Shown in pieces: positions 1 through 10,590 of a stretch of DNA of 64,000 bases. The stretch comes from Ischnura elegans (Eukaryota > Arthropoda > Insecta > Odonata > Coenagrionidae). The translations under genes were made by a program, and so were the position numbers. Below the pieces are notes generated by a model that was not told the origin of the DNA, made no database searches, and saw nothing but the letters and a program-made list of their open reading frames with translations. Location of the stretch: positions 868,001 through 932,000 of the forward strand of contig NC_060258.1 of assembly GCF_921293095.1 (NCBI RefSeq). Direction: 5' to 3'. Numbering within the stretch: the first letter of the stretch is position 1; every line of letters starts with the position of its first letter.

Positions 1-412
1 ATTGATGATTTTACAATGCAATACTGGGCATATGCAAAGAGTATATTAAGATATATGATGGGAACTATAAATTATCTTATTTCTTATTCTTAGTCAGGAA
101 CGTTTCTGGAGGGATACAAAAATACTGACTTTGCCATTGACAAAATAGATTGAGTGTCCTGTACTGATACATGAAAAGTTAGTTTGGGAAAACAAGAAGC
201 AGTGCTGTGCAGTGGCAATGTATACAATAGAAGGAGAGTATGTAAGCTAGGCAGCTGGAGCAAAAAAACTTGGTTCTGATGTGGTGTATGGAAGGTCAAA
301 GAACAGAGGTTAGACATCATTTTGTTAAAAACTCTGTTGCCAAAGGAAAAAATACTTGCTGATTACATGTCAACAAAATATGGTAGCAAATGTGTTTCCA
401 AATGGGCTTAAC
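1..412 (+). mobile_element. Ty1/copia-type LTR retrotransposon fossil, 3' end of pol
   Basis: The first bases translate on the plus strand to a copia-type RNase H start (Y-W-A-Y-A-K-S-I-L-R-Y-M-x-G-T-I-N-Y). Further down there is a typical pol C-terminal stretch ending near A-D-Y-M-S-T-K-Y-G. The element enters from outside the window and is broken, with several breaks. No clear LTR is visible after it. It looks old. Confidence 0.6.
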
Positions 413-1070
413 AATGGTAAGCATTTGAACTACATTAATTAATAGAACCTAGGCAATGTTAGGTAAGAGCGAGATTAATAAATTGCGGAATTTTCAGATA
501 AATGGTGAGTTTTACGGCTTTCTGAGAGATCTTTTTGTTAATACTTACACTATTCCATTAGTAATATCAATCCAATTGAGTAAAATGGATTAAAATTAAC
601 ATTGCCTAAGTGTCTAGGGAGGGGGGGGGGGTCATTCCCCCGTGCTTCCCCCATCCTAAATCTGCCTATCCTGAGTTGACATCGCATTTTCGGGCTTCGA
701 TAAACCAACAATCACACTTTTAATTAACCAGAAGACTTGAGATATTTCACGTTAAAAACATCAACCGCCACTAATGTTGCCTCTTTATCATTTAATTCTA
801 CTGGGACTCAGTAGGTACGGAAAATGTAACGGTAAAATTCACTCTGTGATGAAAAAATGCCGAAGCAAATGTGAGCTTAATAGCTACCTACATCAGTATG
901 CAGGAGTACAGTTTTCCGGGCAAAACGTACGCCAGTAACGGTTCCATGACTAATGAGCTTAATGTGACTAATCAGGTTCAAACCAGACCCATCTTAGATT
1001 GATTAGGTTGATAACTATGGTAACTACATGAAGTTCATTAAAATGGTGAACAATCCTAATACAATTCTGC
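413..1070. other. Intergenic, no gene seen
   Basis: AT-rich sequence with no convincing coding frame. A G-run and C-run near 619-650, followed by a motif resembling the complement of 'ggcggatccag', look like one end of a short MITE also seen near 2149 and 35008. Confidence 0.4.
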
Positions 1071-1468
1071 AGGTGCCAGAGAGAGAAACACCCATTTCCG
1101 TCCATATGCTGAGTCATTGCCTTCGGAAAGAGAGAAGACATCGTCAACAAGCCAATGCCCTTACTGCCCAGCAACAAATCTTGATCCACAGTTCGCAGCC
1201 TATATTACGGACCTTAAGAACTACAACGAGTACAGGTCTAGGATGGAAACCTTGACTCTGGAAAAAGCTGCGTTGGAGCGATACAGTGCGGAGGCTAATC
1301 TTCATCACAACAAGTTACAGGTGGATGTCCTACGGATTGAAAAGAAGAATGCAGAGCTACAGAATCAGATCCTGACACTTAAGAGAGAGCAACTCGAGCA
1401 GAAGATAGCTCAGCAAAAGGAAATGCATCTCATGGAGCTAAAAATGAAAAAACCTAAAGATGCAAATG
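1071..1468 (+). CDS. Candidate internal exon encoding a coiled-coil protein
   Basis: A plus-strand frame is open for about 130 codons between a good acceptor (ttctgcag ending at 1070) and a good donor (GTGAGT at 1469). The product begins A-R-E-R-N-T-H-F-R-P-Y-A-E-S-L-P. It has a C-P-Y-C pair near its middle and then about 70 residues of heptad-like E/K/L/Q-rich sequence, strongly predicted as coiled coil (E-K-K-N-A-E-L-Q-N-Q-I-L-T-L-K-R-E-Q). This pattern is common at the C-terminus of MADF, Myb/SANT-like and zeste-like arthropod proteins, many derived from transposons, but no DNA-binding domain is visible here. The partner exons were not found in the window, so it may be a gene fragment or an exon of a gene extending outside. 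Function unknown. Confidence 0.45.
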
Positions 1469-4117
1469 GTGAGTTATTTCACGCTCAGGCTTTGTTATTC
1501 TAGGAAAAATACGGTGTGGCGTTGTGGTGGCTGTTAGAAAAGGCCCATCTTGAGGTATTTGGGGAGAACAGGCCTAACCAGTACTTTGCCCTGGGGGTCC
1601 AGCCAGTCACTATATATTAAAATAGGCAGATAGAACCTCATGGACATATTGCATTGAACAGGAAATATTTATTAGTTTAGAATTTTTTAGCACTTTCACT
1701 TATATCACACATTATATTTTGGATCTTTTCAAATATGATAGATTTGATTTTCTTTTACTATTATGGCGAGGAACTGTTGGAAATTTATTCACGAACCGCA
1801 CATAATTGAAATAAGGCTCTGCTAGCTTTATCTATATGATTTAAACTATCATATTTCTATATTGGAAACAAGAAAAATAAACAGTGGGTGCTTGGGCAAT
1901 AAAGTTTTCTCTTATAGTTGACAATATGTAGATATCATTTACAAGCCTATCAATGTGGACATTCACTAAGACCCCAAATTGCCATTTATGAAAAGAAATT
2001 GGTAGTCTGAAGAGAAATATATGTTAGAATACGAAAAATAGCCTCCTCATCCCGCTATTCTCTCGTAACTATGATTCAAGAGAATAAAAAAGTTGCTGCG
2101 CATTTTTCATGAGTTGGTGACATTGTTGGAGTAGTATTAGTTCACAAGGGCGGATCCAGAATTTTTTTCTGGAGGGGTCACAAGTGTCTGATGGGCAAAC
2201 TGTCTTCTAAAATTTGGGAGTAAAAGCAACATATTACAATTACTGTACGAAATATACTTTTTATTTTAATATAAAAATTATTAATATGAAATATATGTCA
2301 GTTATTAATAGTTGTCAAATATCACAGCGTACACTTAACCACACATGAATGCTACTCAAGTTGCACGTGAATAAATGCGACATAGGCGCGATGACTGGAC
2401 TTTTATGATGTTTAATCAGCAAATTTGTCTTTTCGATGTTAAAATTCGTAAATTTAGTCACGAGCTCTGCTGAAATGCTCTGCCGACTCTTACTGCTAAT
2501 TGACTGAGACTTAAACTAGACCATCGAGGACAAGCTATTCCACCGCCCCCGCCAGCCCATTTTCGCACGCTTCCGTCTAAAAAGGCGCAAAAAAATCGGC
2601 GAGTTCGACAATTGGAATGTAGAAGCATTTCTTTACTTTCTTCCTGAGAATGTTTTTTTCAGGCTGTGACCTTGACTGCGGTTATTAAAAACGCTACCAA
2701 AGATCGTTAGCGATCTGTACGATGATGACATTTTGTTTTTTGCCTCGTATATCAAAAGGTGCTTGGCTCAATGGAATAGACCCGAATGTGTAAGGTAGAC
2801 TGAGGTACGTTTACACATGGGGGTAGATTTACGCGGTGCACTTTACCTAACCGAGTTAAAACTATAGCGCGCCATAAGCCATAACATATTAATGCTCTTC
2901 CTTAGGGCCTATTCACGAGATTGTTACGTCAATCAAGCATCGGTCTAGCGTTATGTAAGCTTGTCCCAAGAACGGGCAAGTTAAGTCTCCCAACGTATAT
3001 AGAATAAATAAAAATCTCTTTCTAACAAGCCATTGTAATACTTATTCTTGCAGTTTTCTTGAGTGCACATTTTTTACTAATATTTTTATAATAATTCAAA
3101 AATTATTAGAATCAGTACAACCGTTCTTGATTTATAAATGGCGTTTTGAAACCGTTCATTGATTATCAGGTGGTACGAAGTTCACCGAGGGTGAGATAGT
3201 TTAGTATATATCTTATTCCTTAATTATTTTTTTTCAACACATTATTAAAACTGTTCCGCATTTTTTCAAATAACCGTGTTTCACCGCACTTTGTCGTCAT
3301 CTACTGATAATGTCTAGTGAAAAAAAAGAAAAAAAAGGCTGCATAATGCTATAAACTATAATTGTAAGTGCTATAAAATTAAAATGAAAGTTCTATTTAC
3401 ACGTATCTCTAGTTATTAGAGATGCTTCTGGTTTATTTTGAGGTTGGGTCAATTTTTAAATATCTTTTCCGACTTTTCAACGCATATTTATCATCTTCAT
3501 TGACTTCCCACGTCATAAGTATAAGCACCCGAGTTTGACGCAATATTGTGAAGTAATGGTTCGTCTAATTAAAAAAGTAATACTCATCTAATGTGGAGGA
3601 CACTTGTATTTCAACAATTAAAGGCATAACTGCATAGATTGTTACGGAGTCACGACCCCTGTGATATCCCGTACCCCTAAATCTCACTAGAAAAAGTTGC
3701 AGAACCAAGAAAGGAAAAGAAATGGAAAAAATGTCTACTAGAATACCTAAAATAAAGAAGAAATGTACTCTACCGTTTCCATGCGGTTTTTCGCGGAAAT
3801 GGGTGAAAAGTGTTATTTATGAGTGTTGTAAACGTTGAGATTAAACTTTAAGTTGATTATGAGTGAAATATACGGAATTTTATGGGCTGAGAGGAAGATC
3901 ACTAATTTATTGCTATAATAATCAATGAAATAATTAATGAGATCTGTTTCTTCAGTAAAAAATAATACAGATAATGGAAGAATGAGTCGGAGTTCTTAAA
4001 TCTCATTGTTCAATATGATGTTAATTTATTCTCTTCCTTTTGTTTTGGAAGTCTCCTCCACTACCACGACCGGTACCTCTTACACGATCACCACCTCATA
4101 CCCTCACCAACACTGCA
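1469..4117. other. Intergenic, mostly unrecognised repeats
   Basis: No supported gene. Around 2149-2310 there is a partial copy of a MITE family starting 'gggcggatccag', also present at 35008-35167 and loosely at 17720-17910. The rest is AT-rich and unassigned. Confidence 0.4.
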
Positions 4118-5508
4118 GATTTTTTGACACTTTGGGGGGTTATTATGAAAAAAATCAACCAGTGCTTCGTGTATAGAGTTGAAAGATGAACAAGTTTTCT
4201 AATAACTCTTAAAACCCTAACATGGAAAATGAGGGTACTTGAGTACCCTGAATCGAAACCCTTAAGGATCGTAGAGATTTTTATTTTTATATTTTAAGGA
4301 CATTTAAATCTTATCACTTACACCGTTTACACTTTGCATTTATCACTTCAAATAAGAAAGATATTAACAGATTTATATTTTCCCCAAGACGAAGGAAATT
4401 TTCTGTCCCCTCTTAACTTAAAACCGATTTTTTGACACTTTGGGGGGTAATTATGAAAAAATCAACCGGTGCTTCGTGTATAGAGTTGAAAGATGAACAA
4501 GTTTTCTAATAACTTCTAAAACCCTAAAATGGAAAATAAGGGTACTTGAGTACCCTGAATCGAAACCCTTAAGGGTCGCAGAAATTTTGATTTTTATATT
4601 TTAAGGACATTTAAATCTTATCACTTACACCGTTTACACTTTGCATTTATCACTTCAAATAAGAAAGATATTAACAGATTTATATTTTCCCCAAGACGAA
4701 GGAAATTTTTTAAGTCCTCTCTTAACTTAAAACCGATTTTTTGACACTTTGGGGGGTAATTTTGAAAAAATCAACCGGTGCTTCGTGTATAGAGTTGAAA
4801 GATAAACAACTTTTTTAATAACTTCTAAAACCCTAAAATGGAAAATAAGGGTACTTGAGTACCCTGAATCGAAACCCTTAAGGGTCGCAGAAATTTTGAT
4901 TTTTATATTTTAGGGACATTTAAATCTTATCACTTACACCGTTTACACTTTGCATTTATCACTTCAAATAAGAAAGATATTAACAGATTTATATTCCCCA
5001 AGAAGAGAGAAATTTTCCAAGTCCCCTCTTAACTTAAAACCGATTTTTTGACACTTTGTGGGGTAATTATGAAAAAATCAACCGGTGCTTCGTGTATAGA
5101 GTTGAAAGATGAACAACTTTTCTAATAACTTATAAAACCCTAATACGGAAAATAAGGGTACTTGATTACCCTGAATGAGAACCCGTAAGGGTCGCAGAAA
5201 TTTTGATTTTTATATTTTAAGGACATTTAAATCTTATCACTTACACCGTTTACACTTTGCATTTATCACTTCAAATAAGAAAGATATTATCAGATATATA
5301 TTTTCCCCAAGACGAAGGAAATTTTCTGTCCTCTCTTAACTTGAAACCGATTTTTGGACACTTTGGGGGGTAACTATGAAAAAATCAGCCGGTGCTTCGT
5401 GTATAGAGTTGAAAGATGAACAAGTTTTCTAATAACTTTTAAAACCCTAATACGGAAAATAAGGGTACTTGATTACCCTGAATGAGAACCCTTAAGGGTC
5501 ATTTGATT
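4118..5508 (+). repeat. Tandem array, about 4.5 copies of a 308-bp unit
   Basis: Units begin with 'gattttttgacactttg' at 4118, 4426, 4735, 5042 and 5349, giving periods of 307-309 bases. The last copy stops partway at about 5508. Each unit carries the near-palindrome 'gggtacttgagtaccc' (altered in the last two copies) and short 'aaaaccctaa' segments. Adjacent units are very similar, with mostly single-base differences. No long open frame runs through the units. This is satellite-like organisation; no function can be assigned. Confidence 0.9.
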
Positions 5509-6765
5509 GCTGCATCTTATGTGTATTGGAAAAAAAAAGAAACTTTGCATTTGAACTATCCCCAAATTCCTTCAAACAACTGAGTTAATAAAGACTCTCT
5601 TACAAAGCTACCTGCTGCTAACCTATATTCTCCTAATACCATCACTCGTAAATTGGCCCACCAAATCTAAACTACTTGCTTTGTCAAAATTTTTTCAAAG
5701 GTATTGTTTCTATACTAACCCCCCCGAATTTTTTAGGTGAAAATGACAGTACTAGGACCAGAATTTTCCCGTACCCTAAATACCCTTAATACCCTGAAAA
5801 GGGTTTTTACGAGAAAAATATTACGGATGAATGCTAGTTGTGTGAAAGTCACTCGTAAGGATTTTTGGGGCTCTCTGATCAGTATTATCGGATTTAATGA
5901 CCTTTCATTTCTATGGACTTATTATAAATATTACCAAAATAATATGGAATCAGGCTGGCACTCACCAATTCACTGTCTGAGTTGGTCCTCCTGATTTCTG
6001 ACGACTTCTTATATCGACGATAGCTATGCTGGTCCTGAGGAAGGTTCTCGAATTTTTTACCGTCTTATTTAAGTGAAGATTGCTATGCTGGCTCTAAGAG
6101 CGGTCCTCCTAATTTTACTGACTTCTTTAGGTGAAGACTGCTTGAAGGAAGAGAATGAGTCTGCTCCGATCGAGTCGCGTCTTTATATCCTCAGAGTGGT
6201 ACAAGCATAACTGACTTGAACTGGATTGAACATGACTGGCTTATTTTGCGTCAGTGCATGAAGTACGAAATATAATGTGTAGTAAAGCATATATATAGCC
6301 TTTAACTTTTCTTCAATCATGAATGTTGAGGGACAGGCTAATTAAATCCTGCATCGGTGACTTTTAAATTGTTCTTGATAATGTTTGCGCCCTGAAAACC
6401 TAACAATGGAAGGCATTTTCAACCTGAGATAGAAGTACTTTTAATTTTAAAGGTCTTACGTGACTCTCCTCGATTGCAATGGATATTTAAAAAATATTTC
6501 TTTAGGCTGCAATACATCAATTTCGAAGTTTCATGCTTACAACTTATATATTGAATTTACTTTGAAAGTGGCATTTGCACGATACATTATTTCCCGCGAA
6601 ATTATTAACGGCAGCTACTGTTGACCGTTCCGAAATCACTGTCTTGCTTACAGTGGCAGTACTGTTTTCCGTTCCGTTTTGCAGCAGCAGTAGCAGTACT
6701 GCCTATCCTTACTCTGAGGTACTGCCAGTGAATTTCGGAACGCGCCCAATAACGTAGGCTACGAC
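5509..6765. other. Intergenic, with a nested inverted-repeat patch
   Basis: No gene supported. From 6610 to 6746 several complementary motifs face each other: 'ccgttccgaaatcactg' at 6625-6641 against 'cagtgaatttcggaacg' at 6726-6742, with 'cagtggcagtac' and 'gtactgccagtg' inside. This could be a small hairpin MITE. A short open frame at 5737-5994 has no recognisable content. Confidence 0.4.
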
Positions 6766-7240
6766 TATACAATCAACCTCTGTATAGAACAGATGTTTTC
6801 TACTTGCCATTTTATCCGCCAGTAGCACACCTATAGAGCAGGCCAAACATCCGTGTTTTAAGAGTATTTTTTTTCCATTTCAAAAAATAAAGGACCATTT
6901 CATTTAAAATTCATCACATTTTAGATTAATTGTAGTGTAAAAATGTTTGGTTAAAGGTTATTCAACCACCTGGCCGGAAACAAAATTTAAGCCCAACTTC
7001 GGCGTCCGTTAGGTCAGATTACATCTACAGTCTTTAAATATGAGAAATAGTTAAAAATTCTGAAATGTAGAATTAAAAAAGGTTAAAAATATTTTTACTT
7101 TTCAAATAATGTAATAAACTAGCATATATATCACTTATTGTTGGAAATATTTCATTTTTCGATTTTAGGCCTTCTGCATACGCAGTCCTCTAGCGGTGCA
7201 ATATGCAAATGAAGTCCGATATGTAAGCTAATCCTTGCTA
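6766..7240 (+). repeat. Duplicated 5' flank of a ZAD gene (copy 1)
   Basis: This segment is almost identical, in the same orientation, to 63552-64000. The shared region starts abruptly at 'gactatacaatcaacctc'. Here it lies a few hundred bases upstream of a decayed plus-strand ZAD exon that begins at 7513. A more diverged version lies at 8925-9165, upstream of a second decayed ZAD copy. It is therefore probably the promoter/5' region of a duplicated ZAD gene family rather than a mobile element. Confidence 0.8.
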
Positions 7241-7512
7241 TCATGGTCAGTTAATAGCAAGGCGTCAATGAGCATGGAGTTTGTGGAAAATATTTGATGT
7301 CATTTCCGTTGAAATGCGATTATTTTTGAGGTCCTTGTCAATGTGAGCTTTATAAGCCCTTCTCCTGGATTATTCTCAAGTTTTTGCGTTATCGTAAGTC
7401 ATAGAAATGATCGTAATGTATTAGAAATTTGTAAATCACTGAGTGCTGTGTGGATGGTTTGTTTGAGGAGTGAACTGGTTTTACAGATAAAATGAGTTAT
7501 TGCTGTGAAAAC

Positions 7513-7921
7513 ATGAGTATTACCACTGGGAATTTGTCTGAGTCTTAAGAAAGGAATTCTGAGGGTACTCCGTGCAGACGTTGCATGAAGAAAAATTATT
7601 ATTGTTACAACATATTCTTTTCAATTGCAGGAAGCCAGATAGCTGTAAAGGATGCCTTAGGCGATTTTGTTGACTTACAAGTAAGTGAGGGTTTACATTT
7701 TATTGATCTCCTCAGTTATTGTTTTATTCCGTTGTATAAGCATGTTTTCCACAGCAAGTCTGAAATCTCTTGCGCATATGTTTTCATTCATTTCGTAGGT
7801 TGCTGTTGGAGATGCAGGTCATCTGTGCTTGAAAAAGCTCATCGAATTCAATGATTTCATAAATATTTGTCATAAATCGGACGGAGAACTTTGAAAATTT
7901 TCGTGTAGAAATTACCTCAGG
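7513..7921 (+). pseudogene. Decayed ZAD zinc-finger gene start, copy 1 (exons 1 and 2)
   Basis: Exon 1 is 7513-7680, 168 bases, exactly the length of exon 1 in the intact gene at 63243. It starts ATG and ends before a GTAAGT donor. It aligns throughout: the C-R-R-C pair matches C-R-L-C, and A-V-K-D-A-L-G-D-F-V-D-L-Q matches T-V-K-D-A-L-H-D-L-V-G-L-Q. Codon 12 is a stop (TAA, where the intact gene has a serine). Exon 2 (7799-7921, acceptor 'tttcgtag', donor GTGAGT) keeps C-L-K-K-L but has lost the stretch carrying the first Cys of the second ZAD pair, and runs into a stop. No finger exons were found downstream on this strand. It is a pseudogene of the ZAD family, not a processed copy, because the intron is kept. 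Confidence 0.85.
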
Positions 7922-8924
7922 GTGAGTGCATCTTATTTTATTTCATTGGAAGCCTCGTATAACTTTCAAAATATGTGAAAGCATTCACGTAACTAGATAT
8001 TAACTTGTTCGTGTTACCTTACCGTGTAGCCCGGCCTTAATAGTTCCAAGTTCATGTGGGCTAGGATAAAAGTTTTGCCAAATGTTTTTAGTTGTGGTTT
8101 CAACAGATTGTAGGAATAACTTGAAAATGTAATTAATCGTGTATTTGATGACTCACTTGCCATGACGGGCATAGTATTTGTTTATGCGGTACATTAACAC
8201 GTGCGGGTTAATGTCTAAATGTACGAACGCCAAAATACACCGTGTAACCACATAAATTGTGTGATTAATGCATGAATAGAAAATAGAACCTGTTCTGATT
8301 ATGGTCAACGCATGTGTACACATTCCATTCTGGTCTGCTAAAGTCGTTCATGCATTCAATCAATAACTTGTATATGTTTGTGTGTGGTGTAAACAGGTGT
8401 TAAAAATATGAGGTGATGATTTTGATTCTCATGATATATTTTTCTCTTTTTTATGGAAACGCTTATTATTTGTACATATAAGTTTTTTTTTGTGATCAGA
8501 CTCATGGATTAAAGAATGGTCTGTACTTTATTTTATTGATCAGTTTTGTTTAATTAATTTTGAGTACATGGAAAATTGTTTGTTTTTAAATTGGTTACAC
8601 TCAAAGTTTAGGTTATTTCTAGAATCATATTTGCGCCCATTTTTGAAGTTTATTTACTTGTGAGATGTGGTTTTTTTCCCTATCAATTTTGTTTATTTAA
8701 TTTCGAGTACATGAAAAAAATAATTGCTGGTGTACAGATGGCAATGAACTACTTGAACGGGAAAGTCTTCTTTTCTAATATATTTTGCGATATTTTGGAG
8801 TTTTATTTTAATGACTGTCTTCGTGGGCAGTTCTGAGTATTGGTGATGAATGACATTGTTGAAGAAGCAATTTGTGATAGTTCATGTAGCAATCACTCAG
8901 TCCCAGAGATACTTCATGGCTTCC
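7922..8924. other. Intron-like continuation of the decayed ZAD copy
   Basis: No coding frame. The stretch around 7980-8060 ('gatattaacttgttcgtgtt', 'tagcccggccttaatagtt') recurs at about 10625-10710, at the same distance after the second decayed ZAD copy. The flanking intron was therefore duplicated together with the exons. Confidence 0.6.
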
Positions 8925-9165
8925 ACTTGGTCACATTTCATCAATGGTCTTTAAATGTGAAAAAGAGTCAAAAATTTCATTAATGTGGAATGAAAAAAGT
9001 TCACGTTAAATATCCATGTTTAAAATAATGCAATGCACCTCAATAATGTATCACTCATCATTGGAAATACCTCATTTTTCGATTGTAAGCCTGTTGCATA
9101 CGTAAACCTCTAGTGGTGCAATGCGCAAATGAAGTCTGGTATCTAAACTAAACAATTATCTATTA
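8925..9165 (+). repeat. Diverged copy of the ZAD 5' flank
   Basis: It aligns with about 7005-7230 and with the end of the window. Shared blocks include the 'tctttaaat.tga' region, 'atcactcatcattggaaata' against 'atcacttattgttggaaata', and the block around 'gcatacg...cctctag.ggtgcaat'. It is clearly older than the 6766/63552 pair. Confidence 0.7.
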
Positions 9166-10159
9166 TTACAAAAATGCCCTTTGATATCAGAATGCGAGTA
9201 AGCAGACTCGCTCTGTGGCAATAACAAAACAGTAACGAAGATATCAAACATCTACGACGATACTGATTCAGAACGTGAAGGGTGTGTGAAAGCATGTGAA
9301 TTGTTCAAAAGTTTTTATGGTGTTTGTATTGAGCAATGGTTGACTCCGACTTCGTAAAGACGCATCCTGGGAACATTCTGAAGGTAGATTAGTTCATGGC
9401 AATTTATTTCTTCTCCAGTAATGAAGATTTCTTTGTGCAGAGTTGTGAAGCCTCAAAATTGAAATGTAACATAAATTAAATCAATAATCCCATTCGCTAA
9501 TAATCTAAAGCTTGGTTTGTGTCTCATTTAACTACTGTCATTTACTCATTGATTTTAATGTGTACTTGGCGCAATATTGGACTATGTGATGTTAACGTTT
9601 TGGAGAAATACAACGGATCATATTTTACGCTGATTTACTTAGCATTCTTAAGGTCTGGAAGAGAGACATACCGTGTTTCAGCAGGTTGTTAGGATCAAGT
9701 GTTAATGAATTTGAACATTTGCACTGTTGAGGCTAAGGTGACACCAGAACATTAAGTGAGAACAATAAGCTTATACTGTGGAAATTGCAGTGGATGAGGA
9801 GGATAAGAAAGTAATAATCGCTATTTGTCAAGATGGTGCTGCATCTTCCAGTTTGCATACACTCTTTAAACCTGTCAATTATTCAGGATAAATATTTCAC
9901 ATGACTGATGATGGAATTGACGTATAAAAAATTAATTGTATTGAGAGATACATAGGTTTTTCTAAAACTTGGACAAATAGTCTACTGGCACCACTTAAAC
10001 CTATTTTTTACTGGCCTCTGTTGACCCGCTCAGCCAACATGGCAATGGGTCGTTTTGAGTGCAAGATCGCAATGAATAATTTTCAAAGTGAAATTCTGCA
10101 AAAAAATATGCAGCTTAGAGAAGAACTGCTTTCACTTTAATTTACAGCACGAAGGATTT
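9166..10159. other. Intergenic between duplicated ZAD flank and exon
   Basis: AT-rich. No coding frame, RNA gene or recognisable element was seen. It is longer than the matching interval in copy 1, so it probably contains an insertion. Confidence 0.4.
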
Positions 10160-10590
10160 TTTTTATCGCATAATCATTCATTTTTAGTAGAATTCCCCAT
10201 TCCGAGGGTACCCCTGTGCAGACCTAGTGTGAAGAAAGTGATAATTATTACAACATGTTCACTTCAAATGTGGCAGGCCAGATAACTGTAGAGTATGCCT
10301 TGTATGAATTTGTCTACTTCGGAGTAAGTGAGGGGTTACATTTTATTGATTTCCTTAGTTATTGTTTTATTCCATTCTATGGACATGCTTTCCATGACAA
10401 GTCTGAAATCTCTTGCATATGTTTTCATTCCTTTCGTAGGTTGCTTTTGGAGATGGCCTACCTGCCACTGTATGCCCACTGTGCTTGAAAATCTCATCAA
10501 ATACAATGATTTTAGATATATTTGTCATATTTTGGACGCAGTATGTTGTCTGCAAAATTTTGCAAAATTTTCTGTGGAAATTTCTTCAGC
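10160..10590 (+). pseudogene. Decayed ZAD zinc-finger gene start, copy 2
   Basis: The exon 1 remnant ends at 10323 before GTAAGT and reads F-T-S-N-V-A-G-Q-I-T-V-E-Y-A-L-Y-E-F-V, matching F-T-S-N-V-A-Y-N-I-T-V-K-D-A-L-H-D-L-V of the intact gene. Upstream, the first Cys pair is disrupted and the frame shifts near 10230. The exon 2 remnant starts at 10440 after 'ctttcgtag' and keeps G-D-G-L-P-A-T-V-C-P-L-C-L-K before a frameshift. The donor at the exon 2 end is decayed. It lies 2.67 kb after copy 1 in the same orientation, so this is an old tandem duplicate. Confidence 0.8.

Noticed and set aside
4118-5508. CRISPR array
   Set aside because: The 308-base units are homogeneous with no unique spacers; the sequence is eukaryotic.
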